Assembly: GCA_000277545.1 (NCBI GenBank)
Contig: AKXM01000004.1
Coordinates: 124,001-188,000 of the forward strand
Reading direction: 5' to 3'
Length of the DNA: 64,000 nucleotides
Origin: Enterobacter sp. Ag1
GTDB lineage: Bacteria > Pseudomonadota > Gammaproteobacteria > Enterobacterales > Enterobacteriaceae
The notes under the pieces are model-generated. The model saw nothing but the letters and a program-made list of their open reading frames with translations. It was not told the DNA's origin and searched no databases. The position numbers and the translations under genes were made by a program. Within the stretch, counting starts at the first letter, position 1; each line of letters begins with the position of its first letter. This document shows positions 45,682 to 57,417 of the stretch, piece by piece.

Positions 45682-47265
45682 ATGAGAACACGGAAGATTG
45701 GATTCACGAATTACCTGGCCTATGGCTCAGGCGACTTTTTAGGGGCAGGGACCACGGCGCTTACGGCGGCCTGGTTGCTCTATTTTTACACCACGTTTTG
45801 CGGGCTCTCTCCCATTGAGGCCACCTTTATTTTTGCTGCGGCCAGGGTACTGGATGCGCTGGTCAGCCCATTGATGGGCTTTCTTACCGATAACTTCGGT
45901 TCCACCCGGCTCGGCAAGCGATTCGGACGAAGGAAGTTCTTTATCCTGCTCGGCATTCCCTGCGTATTCAGCTATTCGTTGATGTGGGTAGGCAACATGG
46001 ATTTCTGGTACTACCTGGTCACTTATCTGATCTTTGATGTCGTCTACACCATGATTCTGGTGCCGTATGAAACGCTGGTGCCGGAAATGACCGATGACTT
46101 TAAACAGAAAACCAAGTTTTCGGGCGCGCGGATTTCTATGGCACAAATGTCGGCGATACTTGCCTCTTTCCTGCCGGGCATACTGTTGACCCAGTTTGGC
46201 AAAGACAGCGCCATCTCCTTCTTCTATGCAAGCCTGGTGTTTTCCGTACTGTGCGCGCTGATGCTGACGTTTGTCTGGTGTTTTACCTGGGAGCGCCCAC
46301 GCGAGGCGTGGACGGAAGCCGCGCTTCGGGCGGAAGCGGAGAAGCAGCAGCTAAGCCTCGGGCAAAGCCTCAACCGCCTGTTTGTTGAGCTGGGATCTAC
46401 GCTGCGGATAAAGATTTTTCGCCAGCATCTGGGCATGTATCTTGGCGGCTATATTGCGCAGGATGTCTTTAATGCGGTCTTCACTTACTACGTCGTTTTC
46501 GTACTGATGCAGGAGGTCTCTTTTGCCTCGAATCTACTCGGCACCATGGCGATTTTTCAGTTTATCGCGGTTATCGCGATGATCCCGCTGTGCATCCGCT
46601 TTGGGCCCGCACCGTCTTACCGCATGGTTGTGGTGCTGTTTGGCATCAGCTCTCTTGCCTACGCGCTGCTTTACTATGCGGGGCTTAGCGATGTGTATGC
46701 ACTGCTGCTGTTGGTTTCAGCCGTCGCCGGACTGGGGCGAGGAGGCATCAACTATGTTCCCTGGAATACCTACACCTACATTGCCGATGTGGATGAGGTG
46801 ATAACCGGCCAGCGCCGGGAGGGGATTTTTGCCGGGATCATGACCCTGACGCGTAAAGCTTCGCAGGCAGGTGCGGTGATGCTGGTGGGCATCGTGATGC
46901 AAATGTCTGGCTTTGTCAGCGGGCAAAAAACGCAGCCTGAGGAGGTTAGCCACACCATTCTGATCATCCTGAGCGTGGGCACGCTGCTGGTGCTGGCCTG
47001 TGGGTTCCTTGTCTCCCTGCGCTTCAGGCTCAATCTACAAACCCACAGTACGCTGCGTGAAGAGACGGCCAAAATGCGTGAGTCTGGCAGCGCAATTCCA
47101 CAGGCCAGCTCTCCGGAAGCTCGAGCGACGGTAGAAATGCTGGCCGGGATGCCGTTCGAAGCCCTTTGGGGCAATAACAACATTGGCTACCTCAACCGCA
47201 ATAAGCCGCCTGCGTCAACGCTTCAGACCGATGCATCACCGAATTCAACATACCATGGAGGTTAA
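45682..47265 (+). CDS. GPH-family sugar:cation symporter, probable rhamnogalacturonide transporter (RhiT-like)
   Basis: A 527-residue inner-membrane permease with about 12 helices and the glycoside-pentoside-hexuronide pattern (YGSGDFLGAGTTALTAAWLLYFYTT, RVLDALVSPLMGFLTDN, RLGKRFGRRKFFILLG). The last 80 residues form a hydrophilic cytoplasmic tail, longer than most GPH members. The adjacent GH105 hydrolase gene follows after 4 bases, pointing to import of unsaturated rhamnogalacturonan fragments. The substrate is inferred from context and the RhiT-RhiN pairing in pectin-degrading relatives. Confidence 0.82.
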   Translation: MRTRKIGFTNYLAYGSGDFLGAGTTALTAAWLLYFYTTFCGLSPIEATFIFAAARVLDALVSPLMGFLTDNFGSTRLGKRFGRRKFFILLGIPCVFSYSLMWVGNMDFWYYLVTYLIFDVVYTMILVPYETLVPEMTDDFKQKTKFSGARISMAQMSAILASFLPGILLTQFGKDSAISFFYASLVFSVLCALMLTFVWCFTWERPREAWTEAALRAEAEKQQLSLGQSLNRLFVELGSTLRIKIFRQHLGMYLGGYIAQDVFNAVFTYYVVFVLMQEVSFASNLLGTMAIFQFIAVIAMIPLCIRFGPAPSYRMVVVLFGISSLAYALLYYAGLSDVYALLLLVSAVAGLGRGGINYVPWNTYTYIADVDEVITGQRREGIFAGIMTLTRKASQAGAVMLVGIVMQMSGFVSGQKTQPEEVSHTILIILSVGTLLVLACGFLVSLRFRLNLQTHSTLREETAKMRESGSAIPQASSPEARATVEMLAGMPFEALWGNNNIGYLNRNKPPASTLQTDASPNSTYHGG

Positions 47266-47269
47266 TATC

Positions 47270-48409
47270 ATGAAGGTTTGGCCCGTTAAGCACAGCCCGT
47301 TGTTACGTCAGCCTGAGCGTTTTATTGCCAGGGACGAACTGAAAGCGCTGATAGAGAAGGTGACCGATAATCTGGTCAATATTCAGGATGCAAGCGGTGA
47401 GTTTTTGCTGCGGCTGGATGATGGCAGGACGATCGATACCAAGGGCTGGGCCGGCTGGGAATGGACGCACGGGATCGGACTGTACGGGATCTGGCAGTAT
47501 TACCGCCAGACGGGAGATACCTCGATGCGGGATATCATCGACGACTGGTTTACCGCGCGCTTTGCCGAAGGGGCGACCACCAAAAACGTCAACACAATGG
47601 CACCGTTTCTGACGCTGGCGTATCGCTATGAAGAAAGTCTGAATCCAGCGGATCTGCCCTGGCTTGAAAGCTGGGCCGAATGGGCAATGCATGAGATGCC
47701 GCGCACGGATTTTGGCGGGATGCAGCACATCACCCTGGCGGAGGAGAACCATCGGCAGATGTGGGATGACACGCTGATGATGACGGTGCTTCCGCTGGCG
47801 AAAATCGGCAAGCTGCTTGGGCGCAAAGCGTATGTGGAGGAGGCGACCTATCAGTTTTTACTGCACGTTCAGAACCTGATGGACAGGGAGAGCGGGCTGT
47901 GGTTTCACGGCTGGAGCTACGACGGCTGCCACAACTTCGCTCACGCACGTTGGGCACGGGGTAACAGCTGGTTGACTATTGTTATCCCGGACTTCCTTGA
48001 GCTGCTTGGTTTGCCTGAAACCAGCGCGGTACGCCGTTATCTGCTGCAGGTGCTGAACCGGCAGATAGAGGCGCTGGCGAAATGCCAGCATGAAACGGGC
48101 CTCTGGCATACCTTACTTGATGACCCCGATTCTTACCTGGAAGCCTCGGCGACGGCCGGTTTTGCCTACGGCATTCTCAAGGCGGCGCGAAAGCGCTACA
48201 TCAGCGCAGACTATGCGGCAGTCGGAGAAAAGGCGATGCGCGGTATTGTGGCTAATATCTCGCCGGAAGGGGAGCTGCTGCAAACGTCGTTTGGCACCGG
48301 CATGGGCAGTAATCTTGAGTTTTACCGCCAGATACCGCTGACTTCTATGCCGTACGGCCAGGCGATGGCCATTCTGTGTATGACGGAATATCTGCGCGGC
48401 TATTACTGA
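47270..48409 (+). CDS. GH105 unsaturated rhamnogalacturonyl hydrolase (YteR/RhiN-like)
   Basis: A 379-residue (alpha/alpha)6-barrel hydrolase, with no signal peptide, that should remove the unsaturated uronic acid from rhamnogalacturonan disaccharides in the cytoplasm. Family residues visible are WEWTHGIGLYGIWQYY, the catalytic Asp in HRQMWDDTLMMTVLPLAKIG, the WARGNSWL segment and EASATAGFAYGIL. ATG 47270 has GGAGG 8 bases upstream and follows the transporter stop by 4 bases, forming one transcription unit. No polysaccharide lyase or dedicated regulator is adjacent. Confidence 0.9.
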   Translation: MKVWPVKHSPLLRQPERFIARDELKALIEKVTDNLVNIQDASGEFLLRLDDGRTIDTKGWAGWEWTHGIGLYGIWQYYRQTGDTSMRDIIDDWFTARFAEGATTKNVNTMAPFLTLAYRYEESLNPADLPWLESWAEWAMHEMPRTDFGGMQHITLAEENHRQMWDDTLMMTVLPLAKIGKLLGRKAYVEEATYQFLLHVQNLMDRESGLWFHGWSYDGCHNFAHARWARGNSWLTIVIPDFLELLGLPETSAVRRYLLQVLNRQIEALAKCQHETGLWHTLLDDPDSYLEASATAGFAYGILKAARKRYISADYAAVGEKAMRGIVANISPEGELLQTSFGTGMGSNLEFYRQIPLTSMPYGQAMAILCMTEYLRGYY

Positions 48410-48423
48410 GTCGCTTAAAAAAG

Positions 48424-48450
48424 AAAACCCGGCACGGTGGCCGGGTTTTT
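48424..48450. terminator. Bidirectional terminator between the GH105 gene and argS
   Basis: Arms AAAACCCGG and CCGGGTTTT with A and T runs either side, between convergent stop codons. Confidence 0.92.
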
Positions 48451-48468
48451 GTTTGTATAGCTGAAGAA

Positions 48469-50202
48469 TTACATACGTTCTACGGTGTTGATACCCAGCG
48501 TATCCAGACCCAGCTTCAGCGTTTTCGCGGTGAGCAACGCCAGCTTCAGGCGGCTGTTGCGGGTCGCTTCATCGGCGGCGCTGAGAATCGGGCAGTGCTC
48601 GTAGAAGCCGGAGAACAGGCCGGCAACATCGTACAGATAGGCGCACATCACATGCGGCGTACCGTCGCGGGCAACCACATTCAGGGTCTCTTCAAACTGC
48701 AGCAGGCGGGCGGCCAGCTGAGCTTCACGGTCTTCGGTAATAACAACCTTCGCTTTCAGCAGTTCGGCTTCGTCGAGGTCGGCCTTACGGAACACGGACA
48801 GGACGCGGGTGTAGGCATACTGCATGTACGGCGCGGTGTTCCCCTCGAAGGCGAGCATGTTGTCCCAGTCGAAGATGTAGTCGGTGGTACGGCTCTTGGA
48901 CAGGTCGGCGTACTTCACCGCACCAATACCTACCGCTTTCGCCAGATTTTCCAGTTCGTCTGCAGGCATATCCGGGTTCTTCGCCGCAACCAGACCGCGG
49001 GCGCGTTCCATTGCCTCATCGAGCAGGTCGGTCAGCTTCACGGTGCCGCCGGAGCGGGTTTTGAACGGCTTGCCGTCTTTGCCCAGCATCATGCCGAACA
49101 TCTGGTGCTCCAGGGTAACGGACTCCGGCACGTAGCCAGCTTTACGCACGATGGTCCACGCCTGCATCAGGTGCTGGTGCTGGCGAGAGTCGATGAAGTA
49201 GAGCACGCGGTCGGCGTGCAGGGTTTCGTAGCGGTATTTGGCACAGGCGATGTCGGTGGTAGTGTAGAGGTAACCGCCATCTTTCTTCTGGATGATCACG
49301 CCCATCGGGTCGCCGTCTTTGTTCTTGAACTCGTCCAGGAATACCACGGTGGCGCCTTCGCTCTCTACCGCCAGACCTTTCTCTTTCAGATCCGCCACAA
49401 TGCCAGGCAGCATTGGGTTGTAGAGGCTTTCGCCCATCACGTCATCGCGAGTCAGCGTCACGTTGAGGCGTTCGTAGGTTTTCTGGTTCTGCGTCATGGT
49501 GATGTCGACCAGCTTACGCCACATCTCACGGCAGTATTCATCGCCGCCCTGCAGCTTTACCACGTAACCACGGGCGCGCTCGGCAAAAACTTCGTCTTCG
49601 TCATAGTGTTTTTTGGCCGCGCGGTAAAACTCTTCCAGGTCGGCCAGCGCCATTTCGCCCGCGTTTTCCTGCTGCTGTTTTTCCAGGAACGCGATGAGCA
49701 TGCCGAACTGAGTGCCCCAGTCGCCAACGTGGTTGGCACGGATGACCTTGTGGCCAAGGAACTCCAGGGTGCGCACGGCCGCGTCACCGATGATGGTGGA
49801 GCGAATGTGGCCCACGTGCATTTCTTTGGCAACGTTTGGCGCAGAGTAGTCGACGACGATAGTTTGCGGTTCAGACACGCTCACGCCAACGCGATCGGAC
49901 GCCACGGCCTCATCAATGTTTTTCGCCAGAAATGCCGGGTCGAGGAAAATGTTGATAAAGCCAGGGCCGGCAATCTCAACTTTGCTGGCGATCCCGGTCA
50001 GATCGAGGTTAGCGATGACCTTCTCTGCAACCTGTCGCGGCGGCATGCCCAGCGTTTTAGCAACGGACATCACGCCATTGGCCTGATAGTCGCCGAACTG
50101 GACTTTTGCTGACTGACGAACCTGCGGTTCGCAGTCCGCTGGCGCACCTGCAGCAATCAGCGCCTGGCTGACTTTTTCTGAGAGAAGAGACTGAATATTC
50201 AC
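48469..50202 (-). CDS. argS: Arginyl-tRNA synthetase
   Basis: A 577-residue class I synthetase charging tRNA-Arg, the same length as in E. coli. Visible are the N-terminal additional domain, the HIGH-type motif [13 protein letters not shown] near residue 126, and the C-terminal DALR anticodon-binding domain ending [14 protein letters not shown]. As in most ArgRS the KMSKS lysine motif is degenerate. It is transcribed away from yecM. Confidence 0.98.
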   Translation of the reverse strand: MNIQSLLSEKVSQALIAAGAPADCEPQVRQSAKVQFGDYQANGVMSVAKTLGMPPRQVAEKVIANLDLTGIASKVEIAGPGFINIFLDPAFLAKNIDEAVASDRVGVSVSEPQTIVVDYSAPNVAKEMHVGHIRSTIIGDAAVRTLEFLGHKVIRANHVGDWGTQFGMLIAFLEKQQQENAGEMALADLEEFYRAAKKHYDEDEVFAERARGYVVKLQGGDEYCREMWRKLVDITMTQNQKTYERLNVTLTRDDVMGESLYNPMLPGIVADLKEKGLAVESEGATVVFLDEFKNKDGDPMGVIIQKKDGGYLYTTTDIACAKYRYETLHADRVLYFIDSRQHQHLMQAWTIVRKAGYVPESVTLEHQMFGMMLGKDGKPFKTRSGGTVKLTDLLDEAMERARGLVAAKNPDMPADELENLAKAVGIGAVKYADLSKSRTTDYIFDWDNMLAFEGNTAPYMQYAYTRVLSVFRKADLDEAELLKAKVVITEDREAQLAARLLQFEETLNVVARDGTPHVMCAYLYDVAGLFSGFYEHCPILSAADEATRNSRLKLALLTAKTLKLGLDTLGINTVERM

Positions 50203-50446
50203 CGGGATACCTTACAATTTGTACTGGGCAGCCACGTCAAGGGCCGCCTAAAAATGAGGAAAGAAACAGGGCGTGAGTATAACGTTATTTACGCTCCGAC
50301 GTCAGCAAAAGCCTCGCTAGCGGGCGGTGCAATTATTATTAACGGCGCAATGAATAACCATTCATCGGCATTTGGCCCTGGCGGGGAGTTGGCGGCCTGC
50401 CAGGAACAGGGTAGATTACGCGGTTTCTAAAAAAGAGGATGGCGGC

Positions 50447-51013
50447 ATGGCACACTGGCAGACGGTAGATGAACTGTATGATATTTCGGCAGATCTGCCG
50501 AGATTTACAAAAGCGTTAACAGAACTTGCCACCCGACTTGGGCTGGAGATTGCGCCCCTGGATGCCGATCACATTTCTTTGCGCTGCCACCAGAACGTGA
50601 CCGCCGAACGCTGGCGTACAGGGCTGGAAAAATGCGGCACGTTGCTGAGTGAAAATATTATCAATGGCCGCCCGATCTGCTTATTCAAGCTCGACGAGCC
50701 GGTGTGCGTCGAACACTGGCGGTTTACGGTTGTAGAGTTGCCCTGGCCCGGGGAAAAACGTTACCCGCACGAAGGCTGGGAGCACATTGAGATTGTGCTG
50801 CCGGGCGAGCCAGAAATGCTTAACGCGCGGGCGCTGGACTTGTTGTCTGACGCCGGGCTGCGTGAAACGGGAATTTCGGTGAAAACCAGCGCCCCGAAAG
50901 GCGAACGCGAAAGATTGCCCAACCCAACGCTTGCGGTCACCGACGGTAAAGTGACCATCAAATTCCATCCCTGGAGCATTGAGCAGATCGTCGCCAGCGA
51001 ACAGGGTGACTGA
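50447..51013 (+). CDS. yecM: YecM, VOC-superfamily protein
   Basis: 188 residues matching E. coli YecM (ADHISLRCHQNVTAERWRTGLE, INGRPICLFKLDEPV, VELPWPGEKRYPHEGWEHIEIVLPG). The structure of YecM resembles metal-dependent VOC enzymes, with candidate His/Glu ligands in DHIS, GWEHIEIV and TIKFHPWS; the substrate is unknown. ATG 50447 has AGAGG upstream; earlier in-frame codons lack similarity. Its stop codon directly abuts the stop of the convergent aminotransferase gene. Confidence 0.93.
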   Translation: MAHWQTVDELYDISADLPRFTKALTELATRLGLEIAPLDADHISLRCHQNVTAERWRTGLEKCGTLLSENIINGRPICLFKLDEPVCVEHWRFTVVELPWPGEKRYPHEGWEHIEIVLPGEPEMLNARALDLLSDAGLRETGISVKTSAPKGERERLPNPTLAVTDGKVTIKFHPWSIEQIVASEQGD

Positions 51014-52153
51014 TTAGCGTTGCTGCACCGCAGTTTGCAGGCGGCTAAGGGCTTCGGCAAGGACAGCGGCCGTACAGCCAAAGTTGATGCGGACAAACTG
51101 TTGCTCGCCAAAATCGATGCCGGGAGAAAAGCCCAGCCCGGCGTTGAAAAAGAATGCCGCCGGATTCTCTACGCCTAATCCGCTGGCATCAACCCAGCCG
51201 AGATAAGTGGCTTCCGGCGATATCATCGTTAAACCCGGCGTGGCATTCACGGCCTGCGTCAGCCGATCCCGGTTTGCGCGCAGATAAACCAGCAGCGCCT
51301 GCAGCCACGCCTCGCCGTCTCGCCATGCAGCTTCCGCCGCCGTCAGGGCAAGAATATCCACTTCCGGCACAATGCCCGCCCGCGAGGCTTTGAATTTGCG
51401 CCGCAGGTCAGGGTTGGGAATAACGGCCACCGAGGCGCCAAGCCCGGCAATATTAAAGGTTTTGGACGGGGATAGTAGCGTCACTGAACGCTGCGCTGCA
51501 TCTTCACTTAAAGTCGCGAAGGGGATGTGCGTTACGCCGGGCTCAAGCAATAAGTCGCAGTGGATTTCGTCGGAACAGACAATTAACTCGTGCCGCTGCG
51601 CAAAGGCCAGATGCTGCTCTAGTTCACGACGGCGGTAAACCGTGCCGCCAGGGTTCTGCGGGTTACACAGCATCAGCAGTTTTTCATTGCCGGTCATGCC
51701 GGCCGTTAATGCCTCAAGCTCAAGAGTCCAGCGCTTTTCTGTGAGCCTGAGCGGTGCGTTAATCTGCGTACGCCGGGCAAGTTCGGATGCTTTACGAAAC
51801 GGCGGGTATATCGGCGTCGGGGCTATCGTCGATTCAGAGGCGGCGGTAAAGGCTCGAACGCAGAGATTCATGCCGGAAACAACGCCAGGCAAAAAGACCA
51901 GCCATTCGGGTTTGATGCGCCACTGATAGCGGCTGGCGAGTCTTTCGGTCAGGACATCTATCAGTTCATGCGGGCGTTTGCCGTAGCCAAATACGCCGTG
52001 TCGGACGCGTGCCTGAAGTGCCTCAAGGATGCAGGGCGGGGAGCGAAAATCCATGTCAGCAACCCACATAGGCAGCACGTTTTCAGCAAATTTATTCCAC
52101 TTCGAACTGTCGCTGTGACGCCTGTCGATCCATTCATCAAAATTGAATGCCAT
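51014..52153 (-). CDS. MalY/PatB-type PLP-dependent C-S lyase/aminotransferase
   Basis: A 379-residue fold-type I PLP enzyme. The PLP-binding lysine is in SPSKTFNIAGLG, the substrate/PLP contacts in LCNPQNPGGTVY and VCSDEIHCDLLL, and the C-terminal arginine in FVRINFGCT. It opens with FDEWIDRRHSDSSKWNKF, the MalY/PatB signature, so cystathionine beta-lyase activity is likely. A regulatory side role as in MalY is possible. It is divergent from cutC and not at this site in E. coli. Confidence 0.88.
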   Translation of the reverse strand: MAFNFDEWIDRRHSDSSKWNKFAENVLPMWVADMDFRSPPCILEALQARVRHGVFGYGKRPHELIDVLTERLASRYQWRIKPEWLVFLPGVVSGMNLCVRAFTAASESTIAPTPIYPPFRKASELARRTQINAPLRLTEKRWTLELEALTAGMTGNEKLLMLCNPQNPGGTVYRRRELEQHLAFAQRHELIVCSDEIHCDLLLEPGVTHIPFATLSEDAAQRSVTLLSPSKTFNIAGLGASVAVIPNPDLRRKFKASRAGIVPEVDILALTAAEAAWRDGEAWLQALLVYLRANRDRLTQAVNATPGLTMISPEATYLGWVDASGLGVENPAAFFFNAGLGFSPGIDFGEQQFVRINFGCTAAVLAEALSRLQTAVQQR

Positions 52154-52244
52154 AGTACGCTACCTTTTTGTGGACCTCATTTAAGATTATCATTCAGTGA
52201 CGGGGACACAACCGGCGAACTGCAGGTTTTATCAGGAGTAATCA

Positions 52245-52994
52245 ATGGCTTTACTTGAAATATGCTGTTATGGAATAGATTGTGCTGTTACTGCAGAACA
52301 GGCCGGCGCGGACAGAATTGAACTCTGCTCGGCGCCTAAAGAAGGTGGGCTGACGCCGTCCGCTGGCGTGCTGCGCCAGGTTAGGCAGAAGGTATCGATC
52401 CCGGTGCACCCGATTATTCGCCCGCGCGGCGGTGATTTTTGCTACACCGACGGCGAATTTGCCACCATGCTTGAAGATATTGCGTTTGTGCGTGAACTCG
52501 GTTTCCCCGGGCTTGTTATCGGGATGCTTGATGTAGACGGCAATATTGATTTACCGCGAATGGAGCAGGTCATGCAGGCCGCTGAGGGCATGGCCGTGAC
52601 GTTCCACCGGGCTTTTGATATGTGCCAGCATCCGCTGCAGGCGTTTGAGCAACTAGCGGCGTTAGGGGTAGCAAGGATCCTGACTTCAGGGCAGCAGCAA
52701 ACGGCCGAAACGGGAATCTCACTTCTTCGGGAACTAAAACAGTATTCTCGTGCTCCAATTATTATGGCTGGCGCAGGCGTGCGTCTGAGCAACCTCGATA
52801 AGTTTGTTGCCAACGGTATTGAGGAGCTTCACAGCTCGGCAGGGCGCTCGGTGCCTTCTCCAATGCGCTATCGCAAAGCTGGCGTGTCGATGAGCGCCGA
52901 TGCACAAGCCGATGAGTTTAATCGCTACTGCGTGGATGCAGACGTAGTAGCGGCCATGAAAAACGCGCTGGTGGACGCAAACCCGCCGCGCTGA
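52245..52994 (+). CDS. cutC: Copper homeostasis protein CutC
   Basis: A 249-residue TIM-barrel protein matching E. coli CutC ([62 protein letters not shown]). It has been linked to copper tolerance, although in E. coli that link has been questioned. It is cytoplasmic with no signal peptide. GGAG lies before the ATG. Confidence 0.95.
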   Translation: MALLEICCYGIDCAVTAEQAGADRIELCSAPKEGGLTPSAGVLRQVRQKVSIPVHPIIRPRGGDFCYTDGEFATMLEDIAFVRELGFPGLVIGMLDVDGNIDLPRMEQVMQAAEGMAVTFHRAFDMCQHPLQAFEQLAALGVARILTSGQQQTAETGISLLRELKQYSRAPIIMAGAGVRLSNLDKFVANGIEELHSSAGRSVPSPMRYRKAGVSMSADAQADEFNRYCVDADVVAAMKNALVDANPPR

Positions 52995-53045
52995 AAGATT
53001 TCTACCGCGCATCATGTCGCCCAATATGATGCTTGCTCGTACCAG

Positions 53046-53073
53046 GCCCCGGCGTATTGCTGGGGCTTTTTTT
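53046..53073 (+). terminator. Terminator after cutC
   Basis: GCCCCGGC - GTATT - GCTGGGGC (one mismatch) followed by seven T. Confidence 0.85.
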
Positions 53074-53217
53074 ATTTGTAACCAGCGATGCGTCGCGTAA
53101 CCTTTCCTTCACTTTTTGTACACATTGTTTAACTTCGTTTGCCAGTCACTTACGTTACAAAACACCCTGGGGTGAATAATCCTCTCCGACAACTATCTAT
53201 GTTAGAGGGAATTAAAA

Positions 53218-53496
53218 ATGAAAAAAATAACTGCAACTGTCATCCTGGCTCTGTCATCCGTCTTTGCATCTGCCGCTTTTGCCGCACCGCTGCCCGAAGT
53301 GCTTAACAGCAGCCCGGCAGGACAGGAGCAAATTGGCGTCGTGTCCATTCGTGGCGTATCCGGCAGCACCGATGATGCCATCAACCGACTGCAGGTAAAG
53401 GCCGAGAAAATCGGCGGCAGCAAAATTAACATTACTGGCCTGGGCACGCCGGGCGACTCCAGCCTGTGGAGTGGCACCGCACAGGTTTATCGCTAA
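53218..53496 (+). CDS. DUF1471 (YhcN/BhsA-type) small periplasmic protein
   Basis: 92 residues with a clean Sec signal peptide (cleavage after AAFA) and one DUF1471 domain (QIGVVSIRGVSGSTDDAINRLQVKAEKIGGSKINITGLG...SLWSGTAQVYR). Enterobacteria carry many paralogues (BhsA, McbA, YhcN, YdgH) tied to stress and biofilm; which one this is cannot be told. It is monocistronic, with its own terminator shared with cmoB. Confidence 0.88.
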   Translation: MKKITATVILALSSVFASAAFAAPLPEVLNSSPAGQEQIGVVSIRGVSGSTDDAINRLQVKAEKIGGSKINITGLGTPGDSSLWSGTAQVYR

Positions 53497-53510
53497 GCGA
53501 TGGCGAAGAT

Positions 53511-53541
53511 AAAAAACCCGGCAATCAGCGCCGGGTTTTTT
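53511..53541. terminator. Bidirectional terminator between the DUF1471 gene and cmoB
   Basis: AAAAAACCCGGC - 7 bases - GCCGGGTTTTTT, a 12-base-pair stem between convergent stop codons. Confidence 0.93.
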
Positions 53542-53550
53542 GTTTGTGGA

Positions 53551-55301
<1,751 letters not shown>

Positions 55302-55697
55302 TTAATGGAGCGAGAAAACCAACTCCCACGGCATATACCATAAGTTGGCCAGCACCATTAGCATCAGCGCGCACCAGGTGGCACTCATGCCGGAACGGCG
55401 CCAGCGGATCAGGCGATGATGGTATCCGTAGTAGTGCAGCAGGCGTCCGGCCAGCAGCATAATACCGCAAATATGCACCATCCAGGTTTCGGCGCCGTCC
55501 ATCTCCATCAGCAGTAAAAGCAGCAGGGAAATGGGAATATATTCCACCGCATTACCGTGAATACGGATGGCGCTTTGGAGTTCACTAAAGCCGCCGTCGC
55601 CGTAGGAAACCCGGTACTGCATTCGCAGGCGAACAACGTCGAACGAAAACTTAATTAACAGCAGAGCAGCCAGCACCGCATACAGCGCGCTTACCAT
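55302..55697 (-). CDS. yecN: YecN, MAPEG-family membrane protein
   Basis: 131 residues with four hydrophobic helices. The MAPEG pattern (RMQYRVSYGDGGFSELQSAIRIHGNAVEYIPISL) is clear, including the R-x-x-x-N/H-x-x-E region used for glutathione binding in relatives. It lies 39 bases upstream of cmoA on the same strand, as in E. coli. No enzyme activity is established. Confidence 0.93.
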   Translation of the reverse strand: MVSALYAVLAALLLIKFSFDVVRLRMQYRVSYGDGGFSELQSAIRIHGNAVEYIPISLLLLLLMEMDGAETWMVHICGIMLLAGRLLHYYGYHHRLIRWRRSGMSATWCALMLMVLANLWYMPWELVFSLH

Positions 55698-55767
55698 ATT
55701 AACTCCATGTCGTAACAGTTACGGCTCACGCTATGATAGCTCGCAAGCGGAGTGCTGTCGCTAGCGC

Positions 55768-56586
55768 TCAGAAAAGTGTGGCCTGTTGCGGGATGGCGGG
55801 TGGAGCCCCTAATTCAGGAAAAACGTGCTGCAGCGCGGGCCACAGGGTATGAACCAGCTCCGGCGCCTGGGCAATGTCCGGGGTGTGGAGAAAAAGGTAT
55901 GGCGTTGTTTTTGCCGTCCATTCAGGCAACTTTTTTAACCAGACATCAAACAGCTCGGCATTTTGCGTCATGTTGTCGCTGCCGATAAATCGCACCAGAG
56001 GATGGCTGGCCGTGACAATGGCATGCACCGGAACTTTGGGCTTTTTACGTTGGGCTTCCCGCACCGCCTCGTTGTGCGGCACGGCGCTGTGAATCGGGCG
56101 GCTGTCGAGAATGGCTCGATTCACTTTCCTGTCATGCAGGCCGCGATTCAATGCCTGTTCATCCGCACCTTTGTCGAAAAAGGCCGGGTGCCGGACTTCA
56201 ACGCCATAGGTGAACTCCGCGGGCAATGCATCCAGAAAATTCCACAGCGCCGGGAGGTCGCCAGGCCCGAAAGTGGCCGGCAATTGAAGCCAGTATTGGC
56301 CTATTCTGCCCGCTAGCGGCGACATGCGGTCGAAAAACTCGGCGGTGAGGTCGCCGCAGTTGCGAAGGGCGGCGGTATGGGAAATGGTGGCGGGAAATTT
56401 AAAACAGAAGCGAAAACTGTCGCTAGTCATTTCCCGCCAGCGCTGTACGATTTCCGCTTTTGGCAGAGCGTACAGCGTGGTGTTGCCTTCCACACAGTTG
56501 AAGTGGCGGGCATAATCCTCCAGCGAAGTGATGCCCAGCCGGTTCCATTTCGGGTGCTGCCACTGGGGAAGGCCGATATAAATCAT
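55768..56586 (-). CDS. yecE: YecE, DUF72 TIM-barrel protein
   Basis: 272 residues matching E. coli YecE. DUF72 segments are visible ([66 protein letters not shown]). Its function is unknown. Its start overlaps the stop of yecD by 4 bases, so the two are coupled. Confidence 0.94.
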   Translation of the reverse strand: MIYIGLPQWQHPKWNRLGITSLEDYARHFNCVEGNTTLYALPKAEIVQRWREMTSDSFRFCFKFPATISHTAALRNCGDLTAEFFDRMSPLAGRIGQYWLQLPATFGPGDLPALWNFLDALPAEFTYGVEVRHPAFFDKGADEQALNRGLHDRKVNRAILDSRPIHSAVPHNEAVREAQRKKPKVPVHAIVTASHPLVRFIGSDNMTQNAELFDVWLKKLPEWTAKTTPYLFLHTPDIAQAPELVHTLWPALQHVFPELGAPPAIPQQATLF

Positions 56587-57149
56587 AGCGAAGCAATTAT
56601 CTCGTCGGTGCTGCGAATGCGGGAGATACGCGGGAAGATGAACTTCAGGCTGTGATTATGCTGCTCGGCGCTGGCGGCGCTGCAGGCATCCTCAGCCAGA
56701 ACCAACGAGAACCCCATTTCCCAGGCGTTACGTGCGGTGGACTCGACGCCAATATTGGTCGAAATACCGCAAAGGACGAGGGTATCGATGCCGCGGCGGC
56801 GCAGCTGTAGCTCGAGGTCTGTGCCGTAAAACGCTCCCCACTGGCGTTTGGTGACTTCAATGTCACTGTCTTTTTTACCGAGCGCGGCCGGGTAGCTCCA
56901 CCAATTTTCAGGCAGGGCATGGCCCGGAGGTGCGGCATCAACAGGTTGTTTCAGGGCTTCTGCGTAATCGGCTGACCAGCCCACGCGCACCATCACCACC
57001 GGCGAACCGCTGGCGCGGAATTTCTCGGCCAGGCGCGCGGCACGAGCCACGACGTCGCTGGCGCTGTGGGGGCCACCGGCAAACGGTAAAATGCCGTCCT
57101 GCAGGTCAATCACCACCAGGGCAGTACGAGATGCGTTGAGTTGTGTCAT
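56583..57149 (-). CDS. yecD: YecD, isochorismatase-family hydrolase
   Basis: 188 residues of the cysteine-hydrolase/isochorismatase fold with Asp in [12 protein letters not shown] and Lys in [14 protein letters not shown]. Where cysteine hydrolases have the nucleophile Cys, this reads [11 protein letters not shown], with Gly, as in E. coli YecD. It therefore cannot use the usual thiol mechanism; an isochorismatase-like or non-catalytic role is more likely. ATG 57149 has CCGGAG upstream. It is divergent from aspS. Confidence 0.93.
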   Translation of the reverse strand: MTQLNASRTALVVIDLQDGILPFAGGPHSASDVVARAARLAEKFRASGSPVVMVRVGWSADYAEALKQPVDAAPPGHALPENWWSYPAALGKKDSDIEVTKRQWGAFYGTDLELQLRRRGIDTLVLCGISTNIGVESTARNAWEMGFSLVLAEDACSAASAEQHNHSLKFIFPRISRIRSTDEIIASL

Positions 57150-57417
57150 TGTGACTCCGGTTAACATTGGGGTTAAGGGTCAATACCTTACGCTGGAAGC
57201 CAGGTTGCTGAGTTTACAAATTTTGTTAATTTTTGTGAGAATCTGCAATACCGGCGCTGCGATTCGCGCCAGTCGGCGGTTTCGGGGTTATCGCCAGCCA
57301 TTATTTCCAGTATAATAGCCCCCTTTTTTCATCCAGTTGTGACAGTCGAAATAGCTGCCACCAAAGCGCCTGCCGTCGCAGGTGGCGGGTTGCGTGCAGC
57401 TGATTAAGGGATATCTC

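Noticed and set aside
48376-50112. 578-codon open frame on the plus strand
   Set aside because: It lies wholly antisense to argS, a certain gene with full-length homology. The frame is a by-product of GC-rich codon usage.
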